In this document: positions 51,174 to 61,627 of the stretch, in pieces
Layout of the letters: every line of letters begins with the position of its first letter
Numbering within the stretch: the stretch's first letter is position 1
Assembly (NCBI RefSeq): GCF_042666655.1
Contig: NZ_JBHTDE010000015.1
Coordinates: 1 to 64,000, forward strand
DNA length: 64,000 nucleotides
Direction of reading: 5' to 3'
DNA from: Paracraurococcus sp042666655
Lineage (GTDB): Bacteria; Pseudomonadota; Alphaproteobacteria; Acetobacterales; Acetobacteraceae
Translations under genes and position numbers: made by a program
The notes under the pieces: model-generated
The model's database searches: none
Told to the model about the DNA's origin: nothing
The model's input: only the letters and a program-made list of their open reading frames with translations

Positions 51174-53735
51174 GTGCCAAACCTACCCCCGATACGCCTC
51201 CCGCAGTGGAGTGATTGGCTTCTTGAAGAGTTCTTCGAGGATACGAGTGGAGAGGCACGGTCGGTAACAATCCTTCCGATCGATGGCGGGCTATTCGGAC
51301 GCGTCCTGCGTCGACGAAGGCTTGACGCCACCGACGAAGCCGCGAAGGCGGCCTTCGTGAAGTCATTCCCTGATCGATATGTACTTCTTCAATGGTTTAG
51401 CGGCCGCGAGCAACCTCGTGGGGAGCTCTTTGCGTTTCTGATCCTATGTTGTTACGCCGCGAGTGACATCGCGGATGTCGCCAACAATGATTTTCGGAAA
51501 CGTCTTCAGGAAATCATGGGCTGGGACCAGTCAATCACCGACTGCGCTGGTCTGCCCGACCTGTGGAGGAAGTTCGGGCGGTATCTCGAATCCGCCCGCC
51601 GGACACGTCGACTACGACCGCTCATCTTGAAGAAGCCCGCCGAATATCATCGACAGATCGGACACGCGGTCGAGCTAAGCTTCCCATCGCGAGTGGACGC
51701 ATCAAAGCTCCGGACAAGGCTCAATGGAGCCGCTCTCGACCGGTCGAGGCCACCAACGGTCATCGCGTGGCTTCAATCGGTCCGCGCCTCCGCGCGTTTC
51801 TCCCGCGCTTTCGAGTATGCCTTCGATGAGTTCAGGTCCGCTTGGATGCAGGGTCGACGTGACATGGTCGACCATCGTTTCTGGGCGGGGTGGCTCCTTG
51901 TTTGCAAGGGCGAATCCTCAGGCTTGCTGCGGCGGTGTCCCTTTGAGGTCGTCGCTGACGGGTGGGGAGGCTACGCCATAGCGAGGGCGGTCGACGGCCT
52001 TCCCGCCAAGCTCGTCGATCTTGTCGACACGACTGAGTGCCCGTCCGCCCTTAAGGAGGATTACCGCGCCAAGCGTCCACTCTTCCTGCGCGAAATCGAC
52101 TGGGGGCGATGGACATGGGCTGGTGGCGGCAACGCAGCATGCCGCATGGCGCAGGCGGTGCTTGTACCATCCCAGTTGCGAGCGAACGGGAGCCGCGGGA
52201 ACGCCGCAGAGAAGACCGTGGATGGAGCACTCGGGTGGTCGTTCAGCACGGCCGTCGAGCACACGCTCGCCGTCGCCGGTCATGCGACGAGCCGATCTGA
52301 CGAACTCGTCGATGTCTGGTTCTCGGGTAGCCCATTGGTCGAGGGCGCACGGTTGGCGCGGCCGTCGTTTCCCATCCAGGTCCTCACGACGGGGCCGGTC
52401 TCATCGCTTCGAGTGGAGGGAGAGTCTGCCGATTGGGTGACGGTGGAACGTGCAATCCCGGGTACGTGGAGTCTGGCGTTCCGCGAGCCGACCACGGGAG
52501 GGATCAGGCTCGTTCTAGATACCAAGACAGGATCCGAGCGGGTAGAGCGGGATCTCTCGGTCACGCGAGCGGTGGTGGAGCCGAGGTTCAGCAGCGAGCC
52601 GCCAAGGGGGCTCAGACGCGCCGAGCATCCAGAAGAGGTAAGGTGGGCTCAATTCCTGTTGGGCAGCCAGCCTCCAGACTTGATGGACAACTGCGACTTG
52701 CCCGCATCAGCGCCCTCTACGAATCCCGTGTTGCTCGACGTGCTGGAGTATCTCGCGACGCGACGAGGCGCGATTGGGATGGGGGCTCTGGTCGAGCTCC
52801 TTGACGGCGTGCTTGATGGCACCACCGTGGGAACATGGGACGTGATCCGTTGTCTTGTCGAAGGCGGGGCATTGGATCCGTTCAAGACCGATGGTTGGCG
52901 GGGCAGGGCGGTCCTGACCGTGCCCCCGTCAGTCGTGCTCGCGCGGACCACGGCTGGTTGGTGCATGGTTTCGCACGGATTGCTCCATGAGACCCTGCGC
53001 GTCCGTCTAGAGAACGCCGCTCGGGCCGATGGCCTAGCCGTTGGTTACAGTTCGACCGCCTCTCCATGGTCCGTGCCGCGCCTGTGCATCCAAGGCGAGG
53101 TAGTCGAGGCCCTCCTGGCACTCGCCCAAGCATTCGAGCTTGTTACGCATGGTCTCGGTTCGGCGCTAAATACCCTTCTTCCCCTTTCTCGATGGTCACC
53201 CGACGGTGACGGTCGAAATCACACCAGGAAGCTTCCCCTCTCCTCAAACATCTCGAGCTTGTGGGCGCCCGCCGGCGTGAAGGTCACACGGTGTGAACGC
53301 GAGCAAGGCGATGCCCAGAATCTTTGGCTTGTGCAAGCGCCCGACGAGCCTTCTCGCTACTGGACCGAACGAAATCTCGCGCTGCTCGACGCCTGTCGAG
53401 TGGCGGGTATCAGGGCATTCGACATCCGCCCACCGCGTCTGAGCCTGCTCGTGCCAGGTGCCTACCTCCCACTCCCGCTAGCAAGGTGGCTAAGTTTGAT
53501 GGCGGGCGAGAATCCTGGGCCGGTGGCCAACGGCTACGATTACCCGCTCGCTGCATCCGCGCTGGATCTCCTGAGACGACTAATGGGACCGCTCATGGCT
53601 CCCGTTCCTGAACGCGATCAGGACCAGCGATCTTTCTCACCGTTTTACCTCGCGGGTCGCCCCGCCATCGCAATCGCCACGTCCAATGGCCGGCGTATCG
53701 GTGGAGTTTGGCGCTGGGCGCGGCAAAGGAACTGA
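51174..53735 (+). CDS. Large protein of unknown function, first gene of a Druantia-like operon
   Basis: An 853-residue soluble protein with no domain recognised from its sequence. The N terminus (LPQWSDWLLEEFFEDTSGEA) is rich in aromatic and acidic residues; the middle contains beta-rich stretches (VDVWFSGSPLVEGARLARPS, IRLVLDTKTGSERVERDLSV) and the C terminus PAIAIATSNGRRIGGVWRWA. No nuclease or ATPase motif was found. The GTG start has no strong ribosome-binding site. It ends four bases before the second gene and is transcribed with the coiled-coil protein and the giant helicase. In type II Druantia two uncharacterised proteins precede DruE; this occupies the first such position. Naming it is not justified without a profile search. 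Confidence 0.8.
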   Translation: MPNLPPIRLPQWSDWLLEEFFEDTSGEARSVTILPIDGGLFGRVLRRRRLDATDEAAKAAFVKSFPDRYVLLQWFSGREQPRGELFAFLILCCYAASDIADVANNDFRKRLQEIMGWDQSITDCAGLPDLWRKFGRYLESARRTRRLRPLILKKPAEYHRQIGHAVELSFPSRVDASKLRTRLNGAALDRSRPPTVIAWLQSVRASARFSRAFEYAFDEFRSAWMQGRRDMVDHRFWAGWLLVCKGESSGLLRRCPFEVVADGWGGYAIARAVDGLPAKLVDLVDTTECPSALKEDYRAKRPLFLREIDWGRWTWAGGGNAACRMAQAVLVPSQLRANGSRGNAAEKTVDGALGWSFSTAVEHTLAVAGHATSRSDELVDVWFSGSPLVEGARLARPSFPIQVLTTGPVSSLRVEGESADWVTVERAIPGTWSLAFREPTTGGIRLVLDTKTGSERVERDLSVTRAVVEPRFSSEPPRGLRRAEHPEEVRWAQFLLGSQPPDLMDNCDLPASAPSTNPVLLDVLEYLATRRGAIGMGALVELLDGVLDGTTVGTWDVIRCLVEGGALDPFKTDGWRGRAVLTVPPSVVLARTTAGWCMVSHGLLHETLRVRLENAARADGLAVGYSSTASPWSVPRLCIQGEVVEALLALAQAFELVTHGLGSALNTLLPLSRWSPDGDGRNHTRKLPLSSNISSLWAPAGVKVTRCEREQGDAQNLWLVQAPDEPSRYWTERNLALLDACRVAGIRAFDIRPPRLSLLVPGAYLPLPLARWLSLMAGENPGPVANGYDYPLAASALDLLRRLMGPLMAPVPERDQDQRSFSPFYLAGRPAIAIATSNGRRIGGVWRWARQRN

Positions 53736-53739
53736 AAAG

Positions 53740-55686
53740 ATGCCGCCACTTAGCGACTCGCGTCAGCACCCGGACGTCGAAAGCGGCCCGATCCTCGGTG
53801 CCGGACGAAAGCCAATTCAACGTCCATCGGCGCGGCCTGTGCGATCCAGGGACCTCGTCTACAGCGCGTCCGCGCGTGAGCGGATATCAAACAAAGACGC
53901 GCTATCTTGCTTCGTGGAGCGTATCCCATGGAGCTTGCGCACAAAGTCGTACGGTCTTCTTCCAACTCCGAAAGGCTTCCAGCCACGCTCCGACGCTGGC
54001 TTGAGGCAGAAGGAGAAGGATCTCATCAAGACATTGACTCGGACCGGCAAATCGACGGTCAAAGGCGACAAGAAACTTTGGGATACCGTTGGCCTCCTTT
54101 GGCAAACTTACGCATTGGAAGTTTGCGGTGATGGCTTTTCCTCGCTTCCGACATTGGACAGCGCCGCAGCGATAGAGCCCGATCTAAATGCCGCTCGCGC
54201 GCACGGCAAGGAACTGATCGAACTGCTCGGGCCGGACCGTGCTTGCGGAGAGATTGTCGAACGCCTGTTCTGGGCGTCGCCATTCCCGACGTATCCCGAG
54301 TGGCAATCCGAGATCGGTGCGTTGCCATCGGAAGCGGAACTCACCGCTCGACTTGAACGCGAACGACTGTTGGAGCACCTCAGCCACCACGTCGATGCAC
54401 TCGCCGTTACGGCCAAGGAGCACGAGACAAGCCTCTTAGATCTTCGCCAAGCAACAGCGACGGCGGGGGAGCAGCTACAAAAGCTGAGCGCAGATACCGC
54501 CGCGCGAGCCGCGCAAGACACACAGTGGAACGGGCGCCTGGGCGAGTTGCTTGAGCACTTCAATAGCATCACTGCGGGCGTGACCTCCCTCGGCTCCATG
54601 GTCGAGGAAGTCTCCGCAGCGGCGCGTGGGACGGCCAGCGCACTAGAAGAATTAGCCGAAAAAGTGGCCACCAACGATGCATCACTCTCGAGCATCACGA
54701 CAAGGGTCGACGAAGTCGAGACACTCCTCCTCTCGTCCGTCGATGAACTACGGACCGAGCTACGGTCGAAAGCCGAGCGACAATCGTCCCTAGCGGGCGA
54801 GGGAGCAATCGTCGCCGAGGGTTGGCGAAATTTTCTCACCGGACCTGACGGAGGCTCGCCTCAATCCCTCGAGTTGATTGATGATCCTGAGACGCTGTTT
54901 AGCGCGCTAATCAATGCATTCGGAGCTCGGGGTGCCGACATCGAGCATGTCTCGAGGCTGGACATCGCTATACGTGCCCGCGAGCTGCCCGTGTTGATTG
55001 GGCCGCATGCCAGGGAGGTCTCCGAGGCTTGGCTGCTCGCGGCGGCGGCTGGAGACCCAGAGATCGTCTGGACCGATCCGACCCTCCTCTCACTTTCGGA
55101 ACTCGTTCCGAGCGGGCCGCGAGGAAACCGTGCTCCGTTGTCGCGCGCATTCGTGCGTGCTCTGACCCAGCCAGGCCGATGTGTGGTCGTGTTCCTAGAT
55201 GACTTCGACCCGGCGTCGGCGGGCTTCTGGCTCGCGGACTTGGCACGCGCGATCAAGCAACCAGCTCGTTATGGGTTTCCAGAGAATCTCGTATGTGTCG
55301 CCATCTACGAGGGAGAACCGGCTCATATCGCGCTACCTCGCCAGCGCGCGGGAGACCTCTTCCCCCTTTGCATCGACAAGCTAGCCCCCCCACGACTCAC
55401 TAAGTCATTGCACCAGCCGACACATCGGACCGCCATCTCCCGGGCTTTGGTAGCACCGCCGCGGGCCAGTGGCCGCTGGCAAGACCGCGTCGACGCATTC
55501 CGTGCGATCGCCACCTCACTCATACCAGATGAAAAACTCGATCAGTGGGTAGACGCGTTCGCGACTTATCTAAGGCATATGAAGGACGCCGTGCCGTTCC
55601 CGGCCAACGGTGGGTCCTTGGCGGACGCACTCCGCGCCGCAAGCACTCTCATCTCGGTCGAACCCAAGGATAAAACCAATGCTTGA
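53740..55686 (+). CDS. Coiled-coil protein with degenerate AAA-like C terminus, second gene of the operon
   Basis: A 648-residue protein. After an N-terminal globular part, residues about 200-355 form a long coiled coil (LERERLLEHLSHHVDALAVT, ALEELAEKVATNDASLSSIT). The C-terminal domain resembles an AAA-type ATPase: LPVLIGPHAREVSEAWLLAA occupies the P-loop position but lacks the GxxxxGK(S/T) residues, while CVVVFLDDFDPASAGFWLAD gives a good Walker B. So it probably binds a partner rather than hydrolysing ATP. The ATG was chosen because AAGGA lies nine bases upstream and the gene starts four bases after the previous stop. It overlaps the helicase gene by eight bases. Confidence 0.82.
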   Translation: MPPLSDSRQHPDVESGPILGAGRKPIQRPSARPVRSRDLVYSASARERISNKDALSCFVERIPWSLRTKSYGLLPTPKGFQPRSDAGLRQKEKDLIKTLTRTGKSTVKGDKKLWDTVGLLWQTYALEVCGDGFSSLPTLDSAAAIEPDLNAARAHGKELIELLGPDRACGEIVERLFWASPFPTYPEWQSEIGALPSEAELTARLERERLLEHLSHHVDALAVTAKEHETSLLDLRQATATAGEQLQKLSADTAARAAQDTQWNGRLGELLEHFNSITAGVTSLGSMVEEVSAAARGTASALEELAEKVATNDASLSSITTRVDEVETLLLSSVDELRTELRSKAERQSSLAGEGAIVAEGWRNFLTGPDGGSPQSLELIDDPETLFSALINAFGARGADIEHVSRLDIAIRARELPVLIGPHAREVSEAWLLAAAAGDPEIVWTDPTLLSLSELVPSGPRGNRAPLSRAFVRALTQPGRCVVVFLDDFDPASAGFWLADLARAIKQPARYGFPENLVCVAIYEGEPAHIALPRQRAGDLFPLCIDKLAPPRLTKSLHQPTHRTAISRALVAPPRASGRWQDRVDAFRAIATSLIPDEKLDQWVDAFATYLRHMKDAVPFPANGGSLADALRAASTLISVEPKDKTNA

Positions 55687-58600
55687 TCCCATTGGCTCGT
55701 TCGAGCGAATGCGTGAGTTCTTCATCTCCTACCTCGATACAGCTTTTAAGATCCGGAGGGGTGCCATTTCCGAGATGCGGCGCCAACTCCTGTCCACCGC
55801 CGGGCAGATGTGCACGGAACCACTGATCGAGCCGATCTTGCGCTATCCCTCGGCAGACGGACGCATGGAGGATCTCCTGGACGATGATGGGGTGCTCGGG
55901 CACTTTAGCCTGGCCGCCAGGGTCGCCGCCGTCGAGCTAATCGGTTCCGGACTCTTCGATAGTGACCGGTGCAAGGACGGCCAGCTGCGGCTACGACCAA
56001 GGTTCATGCCCTACACGCACCAGATGAAGATGCTTGCGCGAGGCACGCAGCCAGGAACACCAGGCGTCGTCACGTCTGGAACCGGCTCTGGCAAAACCGA
56101 GTCATTTCTTATGCCCATCCTCGCGCGAATCGCCGCCGAGGCGGTCACATGGCCTACCGCGAAGCACGACCGGGAGCGACACTATTGGTGGCGCGTCCAA
56201 GGCGAGGACTTCGAGAGTGTTCGTGCTCATGAGGCGGTGCGACGCCCGCAGGCCGTCCGGGCCCTCATTCTCTATCCCATGAACGCACTCGTCGAGGACC
56301 AGCTCGCAAGGTTGCGGAAAGCGCTCGACTCCGACGGGGCGCGAGAGACCTGCGCGACGCGCTTCAACGGCAACCTCATCTACTTCGCGCGGTACAACAG
56401 TGAGACCCCACCCACCGGCTTCGAGACGCATCCAGTTCGGCAGGATGACCGTCGAGAAATCGACCGGCGAAAGCGGAAGCTAGAAGAGCTCCGCGAGTAC
56501 CTTCGTGATGTCGAGCATGGGCAGCGGCTAGCACGCGATCATGATGAGGGGCTCGCGCGGGAGCGTGGCGTCGACCGCGTCGAGGAGACCCGCTTCCTGT
56601 TTCCGTCTGTCGATGGCGCGGAGCTTGTGAGCCGATGGGATGTGCAGGCCGCGCCGCCAGACATCCTCGTGACGAACTCGTCCATGCTCAATGCCATGCT
56701 CGGCCGCGAGGTCGAGGAGTGCATCTTCGAACGTACTCGGTGCTGGTTGGAGGAGGACCAGAACGCATACTTTTTCCTCGTTCTAGATGAACTTCACCTT
56801 GTACGGGGATCAGCGGGCACCGAGGTCGCCGGCCTGCTGCGACTTCTCATCAATCGCCTCGGTCTTGACCGCCCCGAACACCGGCACAAGCTTCGGATCC
56901 TCGCCTCCAGTGCTTCCCTTCCAGTCGACGGCGACGGGCGAAAGGCCTCGCTCCAGTATCTCTGGGATTTCTTTGGCCCGCATGGGACTTTCGTGGCCAG
57001 TGGACAAGGGGCCAAGTCGCGCGATGCATGGGCGGACTGCGTGGTGCCCGGAATTCCGTGGATGCCCGCGCCGGTGGCGGGTCAGCTAGATCCCAAGCCC
57101 TTCCAAGCCCTTCTCGCCGCAGCCGGAGGCGGGATCGGAAAGGTCGTCATCCAACCGCCGGCACTCGAAGCTTTGGCCCCTTCCATCGGTAACGCCCTAC
57201 GCACGATTGGTATCGAGGCGCTTCCAAATGATGGCGCGGAAAGGATGAGATTGCTCGCCGAGAGGTGCGCGAGCGCGTTGCTTCAAGCCTGTGGGGGGGA
57301 TGATGGCTTGAGGGCGCGCACAGCCTCGGACCTAGCCGTCCGCCTGTTTGGATCGGCGGACGTCGCTGCCCTTCGCGGGCTCCTGCTCGCCCGCGCACTC
57401 GGCGATCTGCTGCCCGACCTGGCGCCTGGTGGGCCGCGGATCGACCGCACCACTCCCTCCTTTCGAATGCATCTATTCTTCCGCGCGCTGGAGGGGTTGT
57501 TCGCCGCTGTCCGCCGCGACGTGACGGGCGCTGTCGAGTACGGCGGCATATCCATCGAGCGCGGCGCCGCCCTCGCACACTTGCTGGAGTGGGGTGACCC
57601 GCCCCGCCGTCTCATCGAGATGCTTTACTGCGAGGCATGTGGCGAACTTTTCCTTGGCGGCATGCGGTCGGGTAGCGGACCAGGCCAGCCTTTTCAGCTC
57701 CTGCCTTCGCCCGCGAACTTGGAGGCATTGCCCTTTGCCTCCGCTGGGACCGAATTCGAGGATCTCACGCACGACGAATATGCGGTGTTCTGGCCCACGA
57801 ACCGCCCAGAGGCGACCTCTCCAGAGGTGGAGCGTGACGACGGGAGCCAACCACGTTGGGAAGCCGCTCGCCTGGACCCCTTCACGGCTCGCGTCACGAA
57901 TGTGTCCCGGTCAGACGACCTCGTTGAGGGCTTCCTGTTCAAGCGATCAGCGCAACCGGATCACCGCAAGCGACGCTCAATTGATCGCGGGTCGGCGACG
58001 CCCGCCGCGTGCCCGTCATGCGGCACGTCGTACATCCTTCGGAGACGCGGACGGTCCTCGCCAATACGCAACTTTAGAACCGGTTTTGCCAAAACCTCGC
58101 AGCTGCTCGCGACGGAGATGTTCGAGCTTCTCCACGCGGTCAAGCAAGCCGAGGACGGCCCGAAGGCGATCGTCTTTTCGGATAGTCGCCAGGATGCCGC
58201 TCGCGCCGCGTTGGAGCTGGAGGCGAGTCACTACCGGGATCTGGTTCGTGACATCCTTGTCCGACTTCTCAGGCGTGGTACCGATGCATCGGCGAGGCAA
58301 GCCCGCATAAATGAGTTGGAGGAACTGGAGTCTGTCGCAGCCGCCCGCAGGGATTGGGCGGCCGCCGCCGCCGCTCAGAAGGAGGCCGAGGAACTCAAGC
58401 GCAAGCCTTCGGGGATCGAACGTCTAGATACCATCGCGCAAGATCCGCGCAGCAATGCGTACGCGGACACGACGCCTCAGCAGACTCCCCCAGTCGCTCC
58501 GCTCATCCAGGCCCTGGTGCGCCTTGGTATACATCCGAGCGACGCGAGCGTGACGGCCGACATTCCTTGGTGGAATACTTTCACGATTGACGATGGCGAC

Positions 58601-61567
58601 GTCAACTGGTCGCCGCCGAGGGACGCTGCGGAGGAGCCAACCCTCCGCGAGGAGCGAAGGACCATCGTCGAGAAGCAGCCGGAGGCGCTACACGACACGA
58701 TTTTCAATAAGACTTACTTCTCGCTCGAGGAAGCTGGCCTTGGCTATCCAACGTTGTTCGTGTCCGGAACTTATGGCGAGGAACAGGATAAGCTCGATAG
58801 CATGCTCCGGGTGTTCGGCGATGCCTACCGAGTAACCGGATCGCGCTTTGTCGACCGGCAGGACATGGTGCCATGGACCGCGTCGGATGGGCCACGGGCA
58901 TCGAACCGCGTGAGACGCTTCACGGAGGCAGTCGCCGTCGGTGGCAACCGGTCTGGTAAGGAGCTCTTCGACGAAGTTTTGGAAAGGCTCGGGCCCCTAG
59001 GTCACCCGGGCGGCATCATCGAGCTTTTCGGCCTTGGCGTTCGCCTCACGAATGCGGAGGATCCATACTGGAAATGTGAGGGCTGCGATCGCGTTCATCT
59101 GCATCGCGGGTACGGCACCTGCACGCGCTGCCTTTCCAAGCTACCGCCGCTGGCAACTGGACAAGTGCGGGAGCTTTGGGAGAGCAACTTCCTCGCGCAT
59201 CGGATCACAAGGGCCGGGGCGGAAGCCGTCGAGCCGTTCAGGCTCAGGAGTGAGGAGCTCACGGGCCAGACCCGCGGCGGAGCGGAACGCCTGCGCCGTT
59301 TCAAGGACATCATTCTCGATGATCCCGCTGATCGATCGCCGGAACTCGCGCGCATGGGCAAGCAGATCGATTTGCTCAGCGTGACCACCACGATGGAAGT
59401 GGGCATTGATATCGGCGCGTTGCAGGCGGTCTACCAGGGCAACATGCCGCCACAGCGCTTCAACTATCAGCAGCGAGTGGGCCGAGCTGGACGACGAGGG
59501 CAAGCGTTCTCATTGGTTCTCACCGTGTGCCGAAGCCGAAGCCATGACCTGCATTACTTCCGTCATCCAGAGCGGATCACCGGCGACCCGCCACCTCCGC
59601 CATTCCTCGCTAGCGGGCACGAGGACATCCCGCTGCGCATCATCCGCAAGGCATGGCTGCACGCCGCCTTCCGCGTGCTTCGGCGCGAGCATGGAGAGAG
59701 CTATCCTGGTTATGATGTACTTCCGCCGGACATTCATGGGGAGTTCGTCACGGTCGCGGATTACGTCGCGGGGGAGTCAGGTTGGCCAGGTAAACTCCGT
59801 GCGGCCCTGAGCACGACAACCGCTCGTCGTGATGGGGCGATTCAGACCCTGTTGGGTGACGAGGACACCAAGATCAGAGCTGCGGTGCGCGCGGCCCTTC
59901 AGCCCGATGTGCTGATGGCTCAAATCGATGAAGTGCTTCGCAGGGAGACCCGGCCAGAGATTGGTGCCGCGACAGCCTTGGCGGAGGGAGGCCTTCTCCC
60001 AATGTACGGCATGCCGACGCGCGTGCGCGAGCTCTACATGGGCCTCGTGCCTGGCCAGCGAGGTGAGTACGAATGGGACACGTCCGACCGTGACGCGGAT
60101 CTCGCCATTTATGAATTCGCCCCTGGAGCCACGCTCGTCCGCGAGAAGCGTATTCACTCAATAATTGGGATCACTTCTACCCTACCGAATCCCGCGCTCC
60201 GAAAGGGTGGCTGGCAGTTACCGCGACAGGAAGAGCGTAATCCCATCTCCGAGAGTTGGTGGGTCGCTTGCTGTCCAGGTTGTGGCGGCTGGACGCGGCT
60301 TGAGACACCGGCGACCACCGAATGTGTCGCGTGTGGCGAGGCGGTGAGCGACACGAGTTTTAAGCAATGCGTTTCCCCAGCCGCATACCGTACCGATTTT
60401 GATCCGAAGCAGACCACGGAGGATGAGATCCGCATCGTCCGCTCGCGCATCGTCTGTGCGGAGGCGACACCGGCGCGCTTCAGTGATGTCCCATCCTCGA
60501 ACATCGCGGCGGGCCTCGAACGCTCGGCCAATATCCTCCGACTCAATCCAGGGCCTGGTCATGAGGCGCTGGAATCAAACGGGTTCGAACTGTCTGAGGG
60601 TACCGACGAGGCTTGGTTCGGGCCTCGAGGGAAGAGAAAGAAGATCAGTCTGCATCGGCAACTCCTGCTCCGGAGCCACGCCGAGAGCCGTAAGAATGGT
60701 TGGTCATCCTCAAACAGCGGGACACAGGCCTGGCTCGGCTCGCGCAAGGTGACGGATAGCCTGTTCATCCGGCCGATACGGCTGCACCCCGGCTTGCAGA
60801 TCGCTCGCGTCGCTGGACCGACGGCGAACGTGTCCGTGCGGGCGGCCGCGATTAGCGCCGCGTTCCTCCTGGTGGATCGCGCCGCCCTTGAGCTCGACGT
60901 CGATCCATCAGAGTTCGAGATCCTGCTTCCACGATGCTCGCACCTTCAAGGCTCGGTCTATCCGGTACTTCAGGTCGCCGACACGCTGGTCAACGGTTCG
61001 GGTCTGTCGCGACGGCTTTCGAGCCCAGTCAACAGACCATGGTTTATCGACCTAATGTCGAGCGTCGTAAACGACCATGATCAATGGCCACTTCGCGACT
61101 TCACCGCTTCCGATCATCGCCTGTCCTGCGACCAAGCATGCTACGAGTGCATGCACCGCTACGGAAACCGCAGCTACCATGGTCTCCTGGATTGGAGACT
61201 TGGTTTCGCCTATATGCGTGCGCTCATCGACCCAGATTACGCAGTTGGCGGCGACGGCGGCTTCCAAGAACCTGAACTCGAAGACTGGAAAGCCACCACC
61301 ATTGGCGGGCTCGAGCGGATCGCGCGTGGGACACCCGAATTCACGGTGCTTCGGGGTATGCCGCTACCAGCCTTGGAATGGCGCAAGGGCAAGCGGTCCG
61401 TCGTTGTCGCCGTGAAGCATCCGCTCTGGCTTCAAGATGGTGAGGACGCGCCCGCGCTGGTCAAGGCGATGTATGCGACTGTCACGGGGAAAGAGATAAA
61501 GTGGCTCGATAGCTTCGAGCTTTCACGACGCCCCTTCTCCATGATCGCCAAGCTGATTTCGGCATGA
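55679..61567 (+). CDS. druE: Giant DEAD/DEAH helicase with cysteine clusters and DUF1998-like C terminus (DruE-like)
   Basis: A 1962-residue superfamily 2 helicase. Walker A is GVVTSGTGSGKTESFLMPIL (about 134-141), motif II is FLVLDELHLVRGSAGTEVAG (DELH, about 370), and motif VI is NYQQRVGRAGRRGQAFSLVL (about 1264-1275), preceded by VTTTMEVGIDIGALQAVYQG. Zinc-type Cys pairs occur at EACGELFLGG, ACPSCGTSYILRR, KCEGCDRVHLHRGYGTCTRC, CCPGCGGWTRLE and CVACGEAV. The end SCDQACYECMHRYGNRSYHG is the cysteine pattern of the DUF1998 domain. Size and layout match DruE of Druantia, the anti-phage helicase. Start ATG 55679 has AAGGA upstream and overlaps the previous gene. DISARM DrmA/DrmB helicases are shorter and differ. 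Confidence 0.75.
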   Translation: MLDPIGSFERMREFFISYLDTAFKIRRGAISEMRRQLLSTAGQMCTEPLIEPILRYPSADGRMEDLLDDDGVLGHFSLAARVAAVELIGSGLFDSDRCKDGQLRLRPRFMPYTHQMKMLARGTQPGTPGVVTSGTGSGKTESFLMPILARIAAEAVTWPTAKHDRERHYWWRVQGEDFESVRAHEAVRRPQAVRALILYPMNALVEDQLARLRKALDSDGARETCATRFNGNLIYFARYNSETPPTGFETHPVRQDDRREIDRRKRKLEELREYLRDVEHGQRLARDHDEGLARERGVDRVEETRFLFPSVDGAELVSRWDVQAAPPDILVTNSSMLNAMLGREVEECIFERTRCWLEEDQNAYFFLVLDELHLVRGSAGTEVAGLLRLLINRLGLDRPEHRHKLRILASSASLPVDGDGRKASLQYLWDFFGPHGTFVASGQGAKSRDAWADCVVPGIPWMPAPVAGQLDPKPFQALLAAAGGGIGKVVIQPPALEALAPSIGNALRTIGIEALPNDGAERMRLLAERCASALLQACGGDDGLRARTASDLAVRLFGSADVAALRGLLLARALGDLLPDLAPGGPRIDRTTPSFRMHLFFRALEGLFAAVRRDVTGAVEYGGISIERGAALAHLLEWGDPPRRLIEMLYCEACGELFLGGMRSGSGPGQPFQLLPSPANLEALPFASAGTEFEDLTHDEYAVFWPTNRPEATSPEVERDDGSQPRWEAARLDPFTARVTNVSRSDDLVEGFLFKRSAQPDHRKRRSIDRGSATPAACPSCGTSYILRRRGRSSPIRNFRTGFAKTSQLLATEMFELLHAVKQAEDGPKAIVFSDSRQDAARAALELEASHYRDLVRDILVRLLRRGTDASARQARINELEELESVAAARRDWAAAAAAQKEAEELKRKPSGIERLDTIAQDPRSNAYADTTPQQTPPVAPLIQALVRLGIHPSDASVTADIPWWNTFTIDDGDVNWSPPRDAAEEPTLREERRTIVEKQPEALHDTIFNKTYFSLEEAGLGYPTLFVSGTYGEEQDKLDSMLRVFGDAYRVTGSRFVDRQDMVPWTASDGPRASNRVRRFTEAVAVGGNRSGKELFDEVLERLGPLGHPGGIIELFGLGVRLTNAEDPYWKCEGCDRVHLHRGYGTCTRCLSKLPPLATGQVRELWESNFLAHRITRAGAEAVEPFRLRSEELTGQTRGGAERLRRFKDIILDDPADRSPELARMGKQIDLLSVTTTMEVGIDIGALQAVYQGNMPPQRFNYQQRVGRAGRRGQAFSLVLTVCRSRSHDLHYFRHPERITGDPPPPPFLASGHEDIPLRIIRKAWLHAAFRVLRREHGESYPGYDVLPPDIHGEFVTVADYVAGESGWPGKLRAALSTTTARRDGAIQTLLGDEDTKIRAAVRAALQPDVLMAQIDEVLRRETRPEIGAATALAEGGLLPMYGMPTRVRELYMGLVPGQRGEYEWDTSDRDADLAIYEFAPGATLVREKRIHSIIGITSTLPNPALRKGGWQLPRQEERNPISESWWVACCPGCGGWTRLETPATTECVACGEAVSDTSFKQCVSPAAYRTDFDPKQTTEDEIRIVRSRIVCAEATPARFSDVPSSNIAAGLERSANILRLNPGPGHEALESNGFELSEGTDEAWFGPRGKRKKISLHRQLLLRSHAESRKNGWSSSNSGTQAWLGSRKVTDSLFIRPIRLHPGLQIARVAGPTANVSVRAAAISAAFLLVDRAALELDVDPSEFEILLPRCSHLQGSVYPVLQVADTLVNGSGLSRRLSSPVNRPWFIDLMSSVVNDHDQWPLRDFTASDHRLSCDQACYECMHRYGNRSYHGLLDWRLGFAYMRALIDPDYAVGGDGGFQEPELEDWKATTIGGLERIARGTPEFTVLRGMPLPALEWRKGKRSVVVAVKHPLWLQDGEDAPALVKAMYATVTGKEIKWLDSFELSRRPFSMIAKLISA

Positions 61568-61627
61568 GACATCACGTCCGGGAAGCAAGATGCAGGTAGT
61601 AGGCCCCAGCGTGCAGGTGCTTTCCGG

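Noticed and set aside
51174..61567. DISARM defence system
   Set aside because: No separate DrmA, DrmB or PLD-type DrmC genes; a single ~1960-aa helicase with fused cysteine clusters is closer to DruE.
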